This document shows positions 35,237 to 44,611 of a stretch of DNA of 64,000 nucleotides, piece by piece. This stretch comes from Neoaquamicrobium microcysteis (GTDB taxonomy: Bacteria > Pseudomonadota > Alphaproteobacteria > Rhizobiales > Rhizobiaceae): contig NZ_VSZS01000057.1 of NCBI RefSeq assembly GCF_008180155.1, positions 1 through 64,000 on the forward strand, written 5' to 3'. Below the pieces are notes generated by a model that saw nothing but the letters and a program-made list of their open reading frames with translations, searched no databases and had not been told where the DNA came from. A program made the position numbers and the translations under genes. The stretch's first letter is position 1. Every line of letters begins with the position of its first letter.

Positions 35237-35632
35237 TCAGTGTGTAACCTTGCCGGCCAACCCGTCGATGATCGGACAATCGGGGCGGTCGTCGCCGTGG
35301 CAGCTCGACACCAGATGGCCCAGCATATGTCGCAGGCCGGTGAGTTCGGCGATCTTGCGGTCGATCTCGCCCAGCTTTTCCTGTGCGATCGCCTTCACGT
35401 CGGCGCTGGCGCGGTCACGGTCGGAGTAGAGGGAAAGAAGCTGGCGGCATTCTTCAACCGAAAAACCGAGGCTTCGCGCCCGCTGGACGAAGCGCAGGCG
35501 GTGGATGTCCTCGGTGGAATAATCGCGGTAGCCGTTGGCCGCCCGGTCGGCACGCAACAACCCTATCTCTTCATAGTAGCGGATCGTCTTGGCAGGCAGG
35601 CCAGACTGGCGCGCGGCGGCTCCTATGTTCAT
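35237..35632 (-). CDS. cueR: Cu(I)-responsive MerR family regulator
   Basis: This 131-residue activator senses monovalent copper, silver or gold. The N-terminal MerR helix-turn-helix is IGAAARQSGLPAKTIRYYEEIGLL, followed by the long dimer helix. The metal loop near the C-terminus has the CueR pair of cysteines seven residues apart (SCHGDDRPDCP). It lies 17 bp downstream of the small metal-binding protein gene and is co-transcribed with it from a CueR-type promoter at 35881-35911. Confidence 0.93.
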   Translation of the reverse strand: MNIGAAARQSGLPAKTIRYYEEIGLLRADRAANGYRDYSTEDIHRLRFVQRARSLGFSVEECRQLLSLYSDRDRASADVKAIAQEKLGEIDRKIAELTGLRHMLGHLVSSCHGDDRPDCPIIDGLAGKVTH

Positions 35633-35649
35633 CTCATCTTTCCTCGCGA

Positions 35650-35853
35650 TCAGGCCATCGGCTGCGACGGAAAACCTGCGTCCTCGAGCACCCCACGAAA
35701 CGCCTGTTCATCATGTGAAGAACCTACGGTGACGCTCTTCGTTTCCAGATCGATCTCGACCGATGCTCCCGGGTCGACCGAATGGATCGACTTCGTGACG
35801 CTCTTTGCGCATCCCCCACAGTTCATGTTGTCGATCCGGAACTTCATCGCCAT
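35650..35853 (-). CDS. copZ: small heavy-metal-associated (CopZ-like) copper chaperone
   Basis: This 67-residue single HMA domain carries the copper site MNCGGC at the N-terminus and the usual beta-alpha-beta pattern. It probably carries Cu(I) in the cytosol to the CopA pump or to CueR. The site is GGC where chaperones more often have xxC with other residues; both cysteines are present. It is divergent from copA across a 140-bp region holding two CueR boxes. Confidence 0.9.
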   Translation of the reverse strand: MAMKFRIDNMNCGGCAKSVTKSIHSVDPGASVEIDLETKSVTVGSSHDEQAFRGVLEDAGFPSQPMA

Positions 35854-35880
35854 GTCCTTCGCAAGCGTTCGATCGAAACG

Positions 35881-35911
35881 AAGATAGGGATTCCAGTGAC
35901 GGGAAGGTCAA
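35881..35911 (-). promoter_or_regulatory. CueR-type promoter for copZ-cueR
   Basis: On the minus strand TTGACC and TATCTT are separated by 19 bp, and the spacer carries the dyad CTTCC-N7-GGAA. The overlong spacer with a central dyad is the hallmark of MerR-family promoters. Confidence 0.8.
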
Positions 35912-35944
35912 GGGTCGCACTTACAATTATTGCACCGTTGGGCG

Positions 35945-35975
35945 TTGACCTTCCATCGACTGGAAGCCCCACATA
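35945..35975 (+). promoter_or_regulatory. CueR-type promoter for copA
   Basis: TTGACC (35945-35950) is followed by a 19-bp spacer with the dyad CTTCC-ATCGACT-GGAAG and a weak -10 (CACATA). It nearly copies the opposite-strand copy at 35881-35911, so CueR should activate both transcripts. Confidence 0.75.
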
Positions 35976-35993
35976 GGGTGCGATGAACCTGTC

Positions 35994-38510
35994 ATGGAGC
36001 AGACGGTGAACGCGCGGATATCCGCAACAGGCGAAACCACGGCGACAAAGGCCGAAAAGGTGACGCTCCAGATCGAAGGCATGACCTGCGCGTCCTGCGT
36101 CGCCCGCGTCGAGAAGGCGCTTTCTCGCGTCGAAGGCGTGGCGACTGCGAACGTCAATCTCGCAACGGAACGCGCCGAAGTGACGCTGGCACGGCCGGTC
36201 GATGCCTCGGTGCTGGCCAAGGCTGTGGAAGATGCGGGCTACGACCTAGCGGCTCGCACGCAGACATTCTCGATCGACGGGATGACCTGCGCATCCTGCG
36301 TTGCAAGGGTGGAAAAGGCGCTGAAGGCAGTGCCCGGCGTAAAGGCGGCCACGGTCAACCTCGCCACGGAGCGCGCCGCAGTGACTGCGGCAGGCAGTGT
36401 GGGGACGGCAACGCTGGTCGGCGCGATAGAGCAGGCCGGCTACGGCGCCCGCGCGATCGCCGGCGCCGATGACGGCAAGGCGCATGAAGAACGCAAAAAG
36501 CGGGAAGAAGAAAAGCTGAAGCGCGACCTGGCCATTGCCGCTTCGTTGACGCTTCCAGTCTTCGTGCTCGAAATGGGCTCCCACCTCGTCCCGGCGATCC
36601 ACGACTTCGTCATGGGCACGATCGGCATGAGGGAGAGCTGGTATCTCCAGTTCGTGCTCACATCCATCGTGCTCTTCTGGCCGGGGCTGCGCTTCTACCG
36701 CATCGGCATCCCCGCGCTCCTGAAAGGCGCGCCGGACATGAACTCGCTGGTGGCCGTGGGAACGCTGGCTGCGTGGTCGTATTCGGTGGTAGCCACGTTC
36801 GCGCCCGCATTGTTGCCGTCGGGAACGGTCAACGTCTACTATGAGGCGGCAGCAGTCATCGTTACGCTCATTCTCTTGGGTCGATATCTGGAAGCACGGG
36901 CCAAGGGACGCACTTCCGATGCCATCAGGCGACTGGTCGGCCTGCAGCCCCGCACCGCGCATCTGCGCCGCGACGGCCGCACGGTCGAGGTGCCGATCGA
37001 AGACGTTGTGGCAGGCGATCTCGTTGCGGTTCGGCCCGGCGAACGCATCGCCGTGGACGGCGAGGTGGTGGAAGGCAAGTCCTTCATCGACGAATCGATG
37101 ATAACGGGGGAGCCTATGCCGGTTGGCAAGGGCCATGGCGACAGGGTGGTTGGCGGCACGGTCAATCAGACTGGCGCGATCACCTTCCGCGCGACCGCCG
37201 TTGGCGCCGACACGATGCTCGCCCAGATCATTCGCATGGTCGAGGAGGCGCAGGGGTCGAAACTGCCCATCCAGGCTTTGGTAGACCGCGTGACGATGTG
37301 GTTCGTGCCGGCGGTGATGGCCGCCGCCGCGCTTACCTTCGTCGTCTGGCTGGCTTTCGGCCCAGAACCAGCGCTGACATTCGGCTTGGTCAACGCGGTG
37401 GCTGTGCTGATTATTGCCTGCCCCTGCGCGATGGGCCTTGCCACGCCGACATCCATAATGGTCGGCACCGGGCGCGGCGCGGAAATGGGCGTGCTGTTCC
37501 GCAAGGGCGAGGCGCTGCAAAGTCTGAAAAGCATCGGCGTTGTGGCGGTCGACAAGACCGGCACGCTGACGGAAGGCAGGCCGGCGCTGACGGATATTCA
37601 TGTGCCGGAAGGGTTCGACCGCGCGGAAGTTCTGCCGCTGGTTGCCGCCGTGGAAGCCAGATCCGAGCATCCGATCGCGCGCGCCATCGTGCAGGCGGCG
37701 GAAGCAGAAGGGCTTGCTCTCCCGGATGTTTCGGCATTCGAAAGCGTTACCGGCTTCGGCGTGAAGGCCGAGGTCGGCGGACGGCAGGTGGAGGTGGGCG
37801 CGGACCGTCTGATGACAAGGCTCGGGCTCGACGTTTCGCTCTTCGCCGAAACGGCGGCCACGCTGGGCGAAGATGGCAAAACCCCGCTTTTTGCGGCGAT
37901 CGACGGAAAGCTTGCCGCCATTCTCGCCGTTGCCGATCCGATCAAGCCGACCACGCCGAAGGCGATCGCAGCCCTCCACCGGCAGGGTCTAAAGGTGGCG
38001 ATGATAACCGGAGACAATCGCCGCACGGCACAGGCCATCGCGCGAAGGCTTGGCATCGATGATGTCGTCGCAGAGGTTCTGCCCGAAGGCAAGGTCGAGG
38101 CGGTTCGGCGGCTGAAGCGTGAGCATGGCAGCCTCGCCTATGTCGGCGACGGCATCAATGACGCGCCGGCGCTGGCGGAAGCCGATGTAGGCATCGCGAT
38201 CGGCACCGGCACGGACATCGCCATCGACGCGGCGGACGTGGTGCTGATGTCGGGCAACCTGGAGGGGGTCGCTCACGCCATAGCGCTCTCGCGGGCCACG
38301 ATACGCAACATCCACGAGAACCTGTTCTGGGCGTTCGCCTACAACACCGCGCTGATTCCCGTGGCGGCCGGCATCCTCTATCCGCAGTTCGGGCTGCTGC
38401 TCTCCCCGGTACTGGCGGCGGGCGCGATGGCGATGTCCAGCGTCTTCGTGATCGGCAACGCGCTCCGTCTGCGCCGATTCCGTGTCGTGGCGGAAGACGC
38501 CGGGGGGTGA
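35994..38510 (+). CDS. copA: copper-exporting P1B-type ATPase
   Basis: This 838-residue inner-membrane pump expels Cu(I). Two N-terminal metal-binding domains each carry MTCASC (Cys32/35 and Cys99/102). Eight membrane segments follow; the actuator loop has TGEP, the transport site is C476-P-C478 (IACPCAMGL), the phosphorylated aspartate is D520 in DKTGT, and SEHPIA, MITGDN and [10 protein letters not shown] complete the ATP-binding domain. Length is typical. It is driven by a CueR-type promoter and is divergent from copZ-cueR. Confidence 0.97.
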   Translation: MEQTVNARISATGETTATKAEKVTLQIEGMTCASCVARVEKALSRVEGVATANVNLATERAEVTLARPVDASVLAKAVEDAGYDLAARTQTFSIDGMTCASCVARVEKALKAVPGVKAATVNLATERAAVTAAGSVGTATLVGAIEQAGYGARAIAGADDGKAHEERKKREEEKLKRDLAIAASLTLPVFVLEMGSHLVPAIHDFVMGTIGMRESWYLQFVLTSIVLFWPGLRFYRIGIPALLKGAPDMNSLVAVGTLAAWSYSVVATFAPALLPSGTVNVYYEAAAVIVTLILLGRYLEARAKGRTSDAIRRLVGLQPRTAHLRRDGRTVEVPIEDVVAGDLVAVRPGERIAVDGEVVEGKSFIDESMITGEPMPVGKGHGDRVVGGTVNQTGAITFRATAVGADTMLAQIIRMVEEAQGSKLPIQALVDRVTMWFVPAVMAAAALTFVVWLAFGPEPALTFGLVNAVAVLIIACPCAMGLATPTSIMVGTGRGAEMGVLFRKGEALQSLKSIGVVAVDKTGTLTEGRPALTDIHVPEGFDRAEVLPLVAAVEARSEHPIARAIVQAAEAEGLALPDVSAFESVTGFGVKAEVGGRQVEVGADRLMTRLGLDVSLFAETAATLGEDGKTPLFAAIDGKLAAILAVADPIKPTTPKAIAALHRQGLKVAMITGDNRRTAQAIARRLGIDDVVAEVLPEGKVEAVRRLKREHGSLAYVGDGINDAPALAEADVGIAIGTGTDIAIDAADVVLMSGNLEGVAHAIALSRATIRNIHENLFWAFAYNTALIPVAAGILYPQFGLLLSPVLAAGAMAMSSVFVIGNALRLRRFRVVAEDAGG

Positions 38511-38558
38511 TTCGAAATGTCTGCAATCGCGGGCGTTGCAAACCCTCGCAAATCGTGT

Positions 38559-38582
38559 CGTTATTCCCTCGTGAATATAACG
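38559..38582. promoter_or_regulatory. ModE operator upstream of modA
   Basis: CGTTAT and ATAACG are separated by 12 bases, the same arm sequences and spacing as the known E. coli modA operator. The site ends directly at the modA ribosome binding site, so molybdate-loaded ModE should block the operon when molybdenum is plentiful. Confidence 0.75.
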
Positions 38583-38591
38583 GAGGAGACG

Positions 38592-39380
38592 ATGCTGAAG
38601 AGTGTTACACACCTTTTTTACGGTCTGGCGCTTGCGACAGGCTTGTCTGGCGCCCCCGTTCTGGCGCAAAATGAAGTGCCTGTCGTTGCCGCGGCCGCAA
38701 ATCTGCAATTCGCCATCGAGGAAATCGCGGAGCAGTTCACGGAAGATACCGGATCGCAAGTGCGCCTTTCGATAGGGTCAACTGGGAATATTGCGCGACA
38801 GATCAGGCAGGGCGCACCCTTCGAACTCTTTCTTTCGGCCGACGATACGACCATCGCCGGGCTGGACGATGTAGGGCTGACCCGCGACGAAGGGATGATC
38901 TATGCGGTGGGGCGTATCGTCATCATCGCGCCCACGGGATCGCCGCTGCGCGTGGACGGAAACCTCGATGGCCTCGCCTCCGCACTCGAGGCGGGCGAGA
39001 TTTCCCGTTTCGCCATCGCCAATCCCGAACACGCTCCATTCGGAGTGGCCGCACGTAAAGCCCTCCAGCACAAGGGACTCTGGGAAGCGCTTCAGACGCA
39101 TCTCGTGCTGGGCGAGAATATCAGCCAGGCAGCGCAATTCGCGCTTTCTGGCAATGCCGAAGGCGGCATCATCGCCTATTCGTTGGCGCTTGCGGCCGAA
39201 GTCGGCGGCAACGGGACTTTCGAACTCATCCCGGAAGACTGGCATGAGCCCTTGCGTCAGCGTATGGCTCTGCTCAAAGATGCCGGGCCGGCGGCGGAGG
39301 CTTTCTACGATTATCTCCAGGGGCCGCCGGCACGGGAAATCATGGAAAGATACGGCTTCGTCCTTCCGAAGGGAGAGTGA
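38592..39380 (+). CDS. modA: molybdate-binding periplasmic protein
   Basis: This 262-residue binding protein captures molybdate or tungstate. It has a signal peptide ending near LSGAPVLA-Q and ModA motifs: VAAAANLQFAIEEIA, FSIGSTG-like RLSIGSTGNIARQI, GAPFELFLSADD and the C-terminal YDYLQGPPAREIMERYGF. Start is the ATG at 38592 behind GGAGGAGA. The next gene begins directly after its stop. The operon would supply molybdenum to enzymes such as the hydroxylase encoded at 16256-19854. Confidence 0.95.
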   Translation: MLKSVTHLFYGLALATGLSGAPVLAQNEVPVVAAAANLQFAIEEIAEQFTEDTGSQVRLSIGSTGNIARQIRQGAPFELFLSADDTTIAGLDDVGLTRDEGMIYAVGRIVIIAPTGSPLRVDGNLDGLASALEAGEISRFAIANPEHAPFGVAARKALQHKGLWEALQTHLVLGENISQAAQFALSGNAEGGIIAYSLALAAEVGGNGTFELIPEDWHEPLRQRMALLKDAGPAAEAFYDYLQGPPAREIMERYGFVLPKGE

Positions 39381-40049
39381 ATGGACTGGACGGCGCTTTG
39401 GCTGTCGCTGCGGCTCGCGGGCTGGACGGTCGTCGTCCTGCTGCCTATCTCCATCCTGATGGGACGTTTCCTCGCCTACCGTCAGTTCCGCTCAAAAGGG
39501 CTGGTGGAAGCCCTGGTGATGCTGCCGCTGGTGCTGCCGCCGACCGTCTTCGGCTTTTACCTACTTGTGGCGTTTGGGGCCAACAGCCCCATCGGCCAGT
39601 TCTGGCGCGAGACGTTTGGTCACCAGCTCGTCTTTTCCTTCGAAGGGCTTGTGGTCGCGTCCGTCATCTTCAACCTTCCCTTTGCCATCCAGCCGGCGCA
39701 GCGCGGGTTCGAGGCCATTCCGGTCGAGGTTCGCGAGGCAGCGCAATGCTGCGGCCTCTCGCCCTGGCGCTCGTTGTGGAAGGTGGAGTTGCCGCTCGCC
39801 TGGCCGGGGCTGGTGACGGCCATGGTTCTGACCTTCGCCCACACGCTGGGGGAGTTCGGAATCGTGCTGATGGTAGGCGGGTCCATTCCCGGCGAGACCA
39901 AGACCATTGCCATAGCCATCTATGACCGGGTGCAGGCTTTCGACGACCGTTCGGCGGGCATCATGTCGGCCGTGCTGCTGGCGATCTCGCTGGTGACGAT
40001 CACGGTGACGTTCTGGCTGTCGGCGCGTGTCGGCCGGAGGCTTTCCTGA
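39381..40049 (+). CDS. modB: molybdate ABC transporter permease
   Basis: This 222-residue inner-membrane protein has five to six hydrophobic segments and the ModB phrases LPLVLPPTVFGFYLLV, IPVEVREAAQCCGLSPW (the loop contacting the ATPase) and AHTLGEFGIVLMVGG. It is flanked without gaps by modA and modC; its stop overlaps the modC ATG by one base. Confidence 0.96.
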   Translation: MDWTALWLSLRLAGWTVVVLLPISILMGRFLAYRQFRSKGLVEALVMLPLVLPPTVFGFYLLVAFGANSPIGQFWRETFGHQLVFSFEGLVVASVIFNLPFAIQPAQRGFEAIPVEVREAAQCCGLSPWRSLWKVELPLAWPGLVTAMVLTFAHTLGEFGIVLMVGGSIPGETKTIAIAIYDRVQAFDDRSAGIMSAVLLAISLVTITVTFWLSARVGRRLS

Positions 40050-41155
40050 TGGCGCTGGAGGTCATGGCACGGGCAGCGGGGCCCATTCCGCTGGACATTG
40101 CCTTCCGCGTCGAGCCAGGTGAACTGCTGGCGCTGGTGGGGCATTCGGGCTCCGGCAAATCGACGATGCTGCGAACCATCGCCGGCCTGTGGACCCCAAC
40201 CGAGGCAAAGGTGACGGGCAACGGCCATACGTGGCTGGATACAAAAGAGCGGGTCAACGTTCCCGCGTTTCGCAGGCCTGTAGGTTTCGTCTTCCAGTCC
40301 TATGCTCTGTTCCCGCACATGACAGCGCTGGGGAACGTGATGGCGGCGATGGAAGGGCGCCCGGTGGCAGAGAGGGAGCGGGAGGCGCGACGGCTGCTCG
40401 CACTCGTAAGCCTTGCCGGGCTGGAAGAACGCCGGCCCGCAGCCCTGTCCGGCGGCCAGCAACAACGTGTGGCGGTGGCGCGGGCGCTGGCCCGGAAGCC
40501 GGCGGCGCTGCTGCTCGATGAACCGTTTTCTGCCGTCGACCGCGCGACGCGCGAACGGCTCTACGAAGAAATCCGACAGCTTCGCGCGCATCTGGAAATG
40601 CCCACCGTGCTGGTGACACACGACATGGAGGAAGCGCGGATGCTTGCCGACCGGATGGTGGTGATCGAGCATGGTAAGATCGTGCGCTCCGGCGCGGCCG
40701 CCGATGTGCTGTTCGACCCTGTCGCCTTGCGGGCCATGGGGCTGCGCGATGTCGGCTCCAGCCTTCCGGCAGTTTTGGAAGCACAGGAGGATGATGGGCT
40801 GACGCGGTTCGAAACCCCTGCCGGCCCCATCTGGCTGCCTAAGGTCGAGGGCGGGCCGGGCCTGAGCGTACGGGTGCGTATCCTTGCCCATGAGGTGATC
40901 GTAGCGCGCCAAAGGCCTGAAGGGCTATCTGCCCTCAATGCGCTTCCGGCGGTGGTGACCGATGTCGCGGTCGGCGAAGGGCCGGGGGCCATCGTGCGGC
41001 TGGACATCAGGGGGCACGAGATATTGGCGCGCATCACCGCCCGCTCGGCGCGAACGCTCGAACTGGTGCCGGGCGCGCATTGCTTTGCGATCCTTAAATC
41101 CATGGCCGTGGCGCGCGGCGATGTCACCGTAGGCAACGGCCACGACGTCGCGTAA
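40049..41155 (+). CDS. modC: molybdate ABC transporter ATP-binding protein
   Basis: This 368-residue ATPase energises molybdate import. Walker A is GHSGSGKST, signature LSGGQQQRV, Walker B LLLDEPFSAVD. A C-terminal Mop/TOBE domain (residues about 290-355) is present, as usual for ModC, and may sense cytosolic molybdate. Confidence 0.96.
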   Translation: MALEVMARAAGPIPLDIAFRVEPGELLALVGHSGSGKSTMLRTIAGLWTPTEAKVTGNGHTWLDTKERVNVPAFRRPVGFVFQSYALFPHMTALGNVMAAMEGRPVAEREREARRLLALVSLAGLEERRPAALSGGQQQRVAVARALARKPAALLLDEPFSAVDRATRERLYEEIRQLRAHLEMPTVLVTHDMEEARMLADRMVVIEHGKIVRSGAAADVLFDPVALRAMGLRDVGSSLPAVLEAQEDDGLTRFETPAGPIWLPKVEGGPGLSVRVRILAHEVIVARQRPEGLSALNALPAVVTDVAVGEGPGAIVRLDIRGHEILARITARSARTLELVPGAHCFAILKSMAVARGDVTVGNGHDVA

Positions 41156-41230
41156 TGACACTGCGCGCCCGACGCGCTAGATCGGCGAGGGGGTCGGCAT
41201 CCGGCCGCCTGCCGGCGAAAAGGAACCGCC

Positions 41231-41566
41231 ATGCCTTCGCTCAGCCTGCGCATTGATCTCGATCCGGAAGGTCGCATCGGACCCGGCAAGATCGAGCTGC
41301 TGGAGCACATCGCCTCCTTCGGATCGATCTCCGCCGGCGCGCGGCAGATGAACATGTCCTACAAGCACGCCTGGGGGCTGATCGAGGAGCTGAACCAGCT
41401 TTTCGGCAAGCCTGTCGTCGAAGCCCAGAAAGGCGGAGCGAAAGGCGGCGGTGCGGGCCTGACGACCGTGGGCATGGCACTCGTCACGCGCTACCGGGCG
41501 ATCGAGCGGGCTGCAGAAGCGGCCGCATCGGAGCACTTGCAGGCCCTGCAGCGCGAGATCGGATGA
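41231..41566 (+). CDS. modE: ModE-type transcriptional regulator, DNA-binding domain only
   Basis: This 111-residue protein has the LysR-like winged helix of ModE (IELLEHIASFGSISAGARQMNMSYKHAWGLIEELNQ). E. coli ModE is about 262 residues and has a C-terminal molybdate-binding Mop pair, which is missing here. It may therefore need ModC or another Mop protein to sense molybdate, or act without ligand. It lies 75 bp after modC in the same direction and ahead of a strong hairpin. Confidence 0.88.
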   Translation: MPSLSLRIDLDPEGRIGPGKIELLEHIASFGSISAGARQMNMSYKHAWGLIEELNQLFGKPVVEAQKGGAKGGGAGLTTVGMALVTRYRAIERAAEAAASEHLQALQREIG

Positions 41567-41571
41567 AAGAA

Positions 41572-41594
41572 GGCCCGCGCCGATGGCGCGGGCC
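41572..41594. terminator. bidirectional terminator hairpin between modE and amtB
   Basis: GGCCCGCGCC and GGCGCGGGCC form a perfect 10-bp stem around GAT. On the minus strand it is followed by TTCTTTC, making it a good terminator for amtB; on the plus strand the U run is poor. Confidence 0.75.
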
Positions 41595-41643
41595 TCAATG
41601 TGTGACGGCCTACGGAGCCGCCACGACGGGATAATGAGAGCGC

Positions 41644-43041
41644 TTAGCGAATAGTACCCGCACCGAACTCCGGATAGGCCTCGACGCCGACTTCCGCCTT
41701 GTCGAGACCAAGCACTTCGTCTTCTTCGGTCGGGCGCAGGCCCATGACCGCCTTCAGGATCGCCCACAGGACGAAGCTGGTGACGAAGACGAACACGCCG
41801 ACCACGACGATGGCGATTAGCTGCGTACCGATGCTCGCATCACCGTTGGTGAACACGACGGCGATGGTGCCCCAGATGCCGGCGAAAAGGTGGACCGGGA
41901 TCGCGCCGACCACGTCGTCGATGCGGAACTTGTCCAGCAGCGGCACCGTCAGCACCACGATCACGCCGCCGACCGCACCGATCAGCGTCGCAGCGCCGAG
42001 GCTCGGCGTCAGCGGTTCGGCCGTGATGGACACGAGACCGGCCAGCGCACCGTTCAGCACGAAGGTCAGATCGACCTTCTTGTAGAGGAACTGCGTCAGG
42101 ATGAGCGCGGCGAGCGCACCGCCGACCGCACCGGCATTGGTGTTGGCCATCACGCGACCGACATCGGCGATGTCGCCGATGGTGCCCATGGCAAGCTGCG
42201 ACGCGCCGTTGAAGCCGTACCAGCCCATCCACAGGATGAAGGTGCCGAGGAAGGCCAGCGGCATGCTCGAACCCGGCAGAGGGTTGACCGAGCCATCGGA
42301 GTTGTACTTGCCTTTGCGTGCGCCGATCAGGATGGCGCCCGCCAGAGCGGCCCAGCCGCCGACCGAGTGAACGACGGTCGAACCGGCGAAGTCGAGGAAG
42401 CCCATCTCGTCGAGGAACCCGCCGCCCCACTTCCACGATGCCTGGATCGGGTAGATCAGTGCGGTCAGAACCACGACGAAGACGAGAAACGGCCACAGCT
42501 TCAGGCGCTCGGCGACGGTGCCCGAGACGATCGAGGCAGCCGTTGCGCAGAACATGACCTGGAAGAAGAAGTCCGAGCTTGTCGTCGCGTAGGTGATGTC
42601 GTCGGCGGCATCGGCCGTGACTGCGACTGCCTCGAGGCCGGCCGTGCCGAACGCGCCGAGTATGCCGCTTATCATCCACGCATCGCCCGGATACATGATG
42701 CTGTAGCCGATCAGGTAGTACATGAAGCACGCGGTGGAATAGAGCGCGATGTTCTTCAGAAGCTGCATCGACACGTTCTTGGTGCGGACCAGGCCGGCTT
42801 CCAGCATGGCGAAACCGGCTGCCATCCAGAACACCAGGATGCCGCCCAGCAGCATCAGCAGGCTGTTGAGGATGAATTTGACCTGAGTGCTTGGTTCTAC
42901 GAGCACGTCGCTTGCTTCCGCAGCCTCTTCTGCCGCCTCAGCAGCTTCCTGCGCGAGAGCCGGCTCGATCGCCAGCACGGCCGCCAGTGCCGCCACGCCC
43001 AGCAGCGACCGCGCGGCGGTAGGAACAGTTGGAATTCTCAT
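41644..43041 (-). CDS. amtB: ammonium transporter
   Basis: This 465-residue Amt-family channel moves ammonium across the inner membrane. A cleavable signal-like N-terminus (LLGVAALAAVLAIEPALAQ) precedes eleven hydrophobic segments. Signature stretches are FAGSTVVHSVGGWAALAGA and GAIPVHLFAGIWGTIAVV, with the twin-histidine region. The ATG at 43041 has GGAG six bases upstream; an ATG at 43053 is the alternative. It lies 28 bp after glnK, the usual partner that plugs the channel under nitrogen excess. Confidence 0.95.
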   Translation of the reverse strand: MRIPTVPTAARSLLGVAALAAVLAIEPALAQEAAEAAEEAAEASDVLVEPSTQVKFILNSLLMLLGGILVFWMAAGFAMLEAGLVRTKNVSMQLLKNIALYSTACFMYYLIGYSIMYPGDAWMISGILGAFGTAGLEAVAVTADAADDITYATTSSDFFFQVMFCATAASIVSGTVAERLKLWPFLVFVVVLTALIYPIQASWKWGGGFLDEMGFLDFAGSTVVHSVGGWAALAGAILIGARKGKYNSDGSVNPLPGSSMPLAFLGTFILWMGWYGFNGASQLAMGTIGDIADVGRVMANTNAGAVGGALAALILTQFLYKKVDLTFVLNGALAGLVSITAEPLTPSLGAATLIGAVGGVIVVLTVPLLDKFRIDDVVGAIPVHLFAGIWGTIAVVFTNGDASIGTQLIAIVVVGVFVFVTSFVLWAILKAVMGLRPTEEDEVLGLDKAEVGVEAYPEFGAGTIR

Positions 43042-43069
43042 AGCAATCTCCATGGATGGACCGTGCAGC

Positions 43070-43414
<345 letters not shown>

Positions 43415-43496
43415 TCACCCTTCGCTTATGCGGATCCCCCGCGTTTGCCGTGACTTCGCCGGACTGCCTGGACAGCCGAGGAGTGCGAAAGGTGAA

Positions 43497-43511
43497 TCAA
43501 GCCGCGTGCCA
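43497..43511 (-). promoter_or_regulatory. sigma-54 promoter of glnK-amtB
   Basis: On the minus strand the sequence is TGGCAC-N5-TTGA, matching the -24/-12 pattern TGGCAC-N5-TTGC except for the last base. Location about 90 bp upstream of glnK and the nitrogen-control function of the operon support it. Confidence 0.7.
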
Positions 43512-43587
43512 GTTGCCCCGACAGCGGCTTAATCCTTTGTAAATGCTGATAAATGAGTCGCAACGGCGCGTAGCCGTTCGCAGGTGC

Positions 43588-43602
43588 AGCAATTCAATTG
43601 CT
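43588..43602. repeat. 15-bp palindrome upstream of the glnK promoter
   Basis: AGCAATT-C-AATTGCT is a perfect inverted repeat about 80-90 bp upstream of the sigma-54 promoter, where enhancer sites for NtrC usually lie. It does not match the GC-rich NtrC consensus, so the binding protein is unknown. Confidence 0.4.
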
Positions 43603-43630
43603 TAAAAAATATGCAAATGCACCATTTCGA

Positions 43631-44506
43631 CTATTTTGGAGGCCTCGTACGCAGGCGCACCAGACCTTCCTGCGCCGTCGAAGCGACGAGCGACCCGTCT
43701 CGTGCGTAGAGGAACCCGCGCGAGAACCCGCGGGAACCGATCGTGTTGGGGCTGTCCTGAGTATAGAGCAGCCAGTCATCGAGCCGGTGAGGACGGTGAA
43801 ACCACATCGCGTGGTCGAGGCTCGCCATCTGGATTTCCGGGTCGAACCCGATGCGCCCATGCGCGAAGGTCGAGGTGTCGAGCAGGGTCATGTCGGACAG
43901 ATAGGCGAGGATCGCAGCCTGCAGCCGCCTGTCGTCCGGCACGGAACCGTTGACGCGCACCCAGACATTCTGGCGCGGCGGCAGCTTTTCGCGGCTGGTA
44001 TAGTGCTCGATGTTGACCGGCTTGATCTCCAGCGGCCGCTCCCGAGCCCAGAATTTGCGCACTGTCTCCGGCACTTCGTGGCCGGTTTCCTCCAAGAGCT
44101 CGAATTGCGAGCGCAGCTGCTCGGGCGGCGGCACGTCGAGCGGCATCGGCATCTGGTGCTCCAGCCCTTCCTCCTCGATCTGGAAGGAGCATTCGAGCGA
44201 AAAGATCGCGTGTCCGTGCTGGATTGCCGTCACCCGCCTCGTCGTGAAAGAGCCGCCGTCGCGGAGCCGGTCGACCTGATAGACGATGGGAACTGAGGGG
44301 TCGCCAGGTCGCATGAAGTAGCAATGGAGCGAGTGTACGAGGCGTTCTTCGACGACCGTTCGCTGGGCTGCAACCAGCGCCTGGCCGATGACCTGCCCGC
44401 CGAATACGCGTTGCCAACCTACCTTGTGGCTGCGACCACGATACAGGTTGTGTTCGATCTGCTCGAGGTCGAGTATCTCGAGAAGTTCCTGCATCGCCTG
44501 CGTCAT
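43631..44506 (-). CDS. tesB: acyl-CoA thioesterase II
   Basis: This 291-residue double-hotdog enzyme hydrolyses acyl-CoA thioesters to free acid and CoA. Family segments are GGQVIGQALVAAQRTV, SLHCYFMRPGDPSVPIVYQVDRLRDGGSF and the C-terminal SLDHAMWFHRP. The ATG at 44506 has GGAG nine bases upstream and gives a length close to E. coli TesB; an ATG at 44548 would add fourteen residues. Divergent from the UbiH-type gene with about 100 bp between starts. Confidence 0.93.
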   Translation of the reverse strand: MTQAMQELLEILDLEQIEHNLYRGRSHKVGWQRVFGGQVIGQALVAAQRTVVEERLVHSLHCYFMRPGDPSVPIVYQVDRLRDGGSFTTRRVTAIQHGHAIFSLECSFQIEEEGLEHQMPMPLDVPPPEQLRSQFELLEETGHEVPETVRKFWARERPLEIKPVNIEHYTSREKLPPRQNVWVRVNGSVPDDRRLQAAILAYLSDMTLLDTSTFAHGRIGFDPEIQMASLDHAMWFHRPHRLDDWLLYTQDSPNTIGSRGFSRGFLYARDGSLVASTAQEGLVRLRTRPPK

Positions 44507-44611
44507 CTGGTATGTCTCCGGATATCGAACCGGCTTCGTTTCCGACATAAGGCCGGAACAAGTCAAGGCGGCGCAGGTTGGGGTCTGGCGACCGACAGAA
44601 AGGAACTGAAG

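Noticed and set aside
35153-35887. Plus-strand frame across cueR and the copZ-like gene
   Set aside because: The minus-strand proteins have clear metal motifs and CueR-type promoters; the plus-strand frame has none.
43588-43602. Treating the palindrome as a terminator of tesB
   Set aside because: The stem is AT-rich with almost no loop, and no U run follows on the minus strand.
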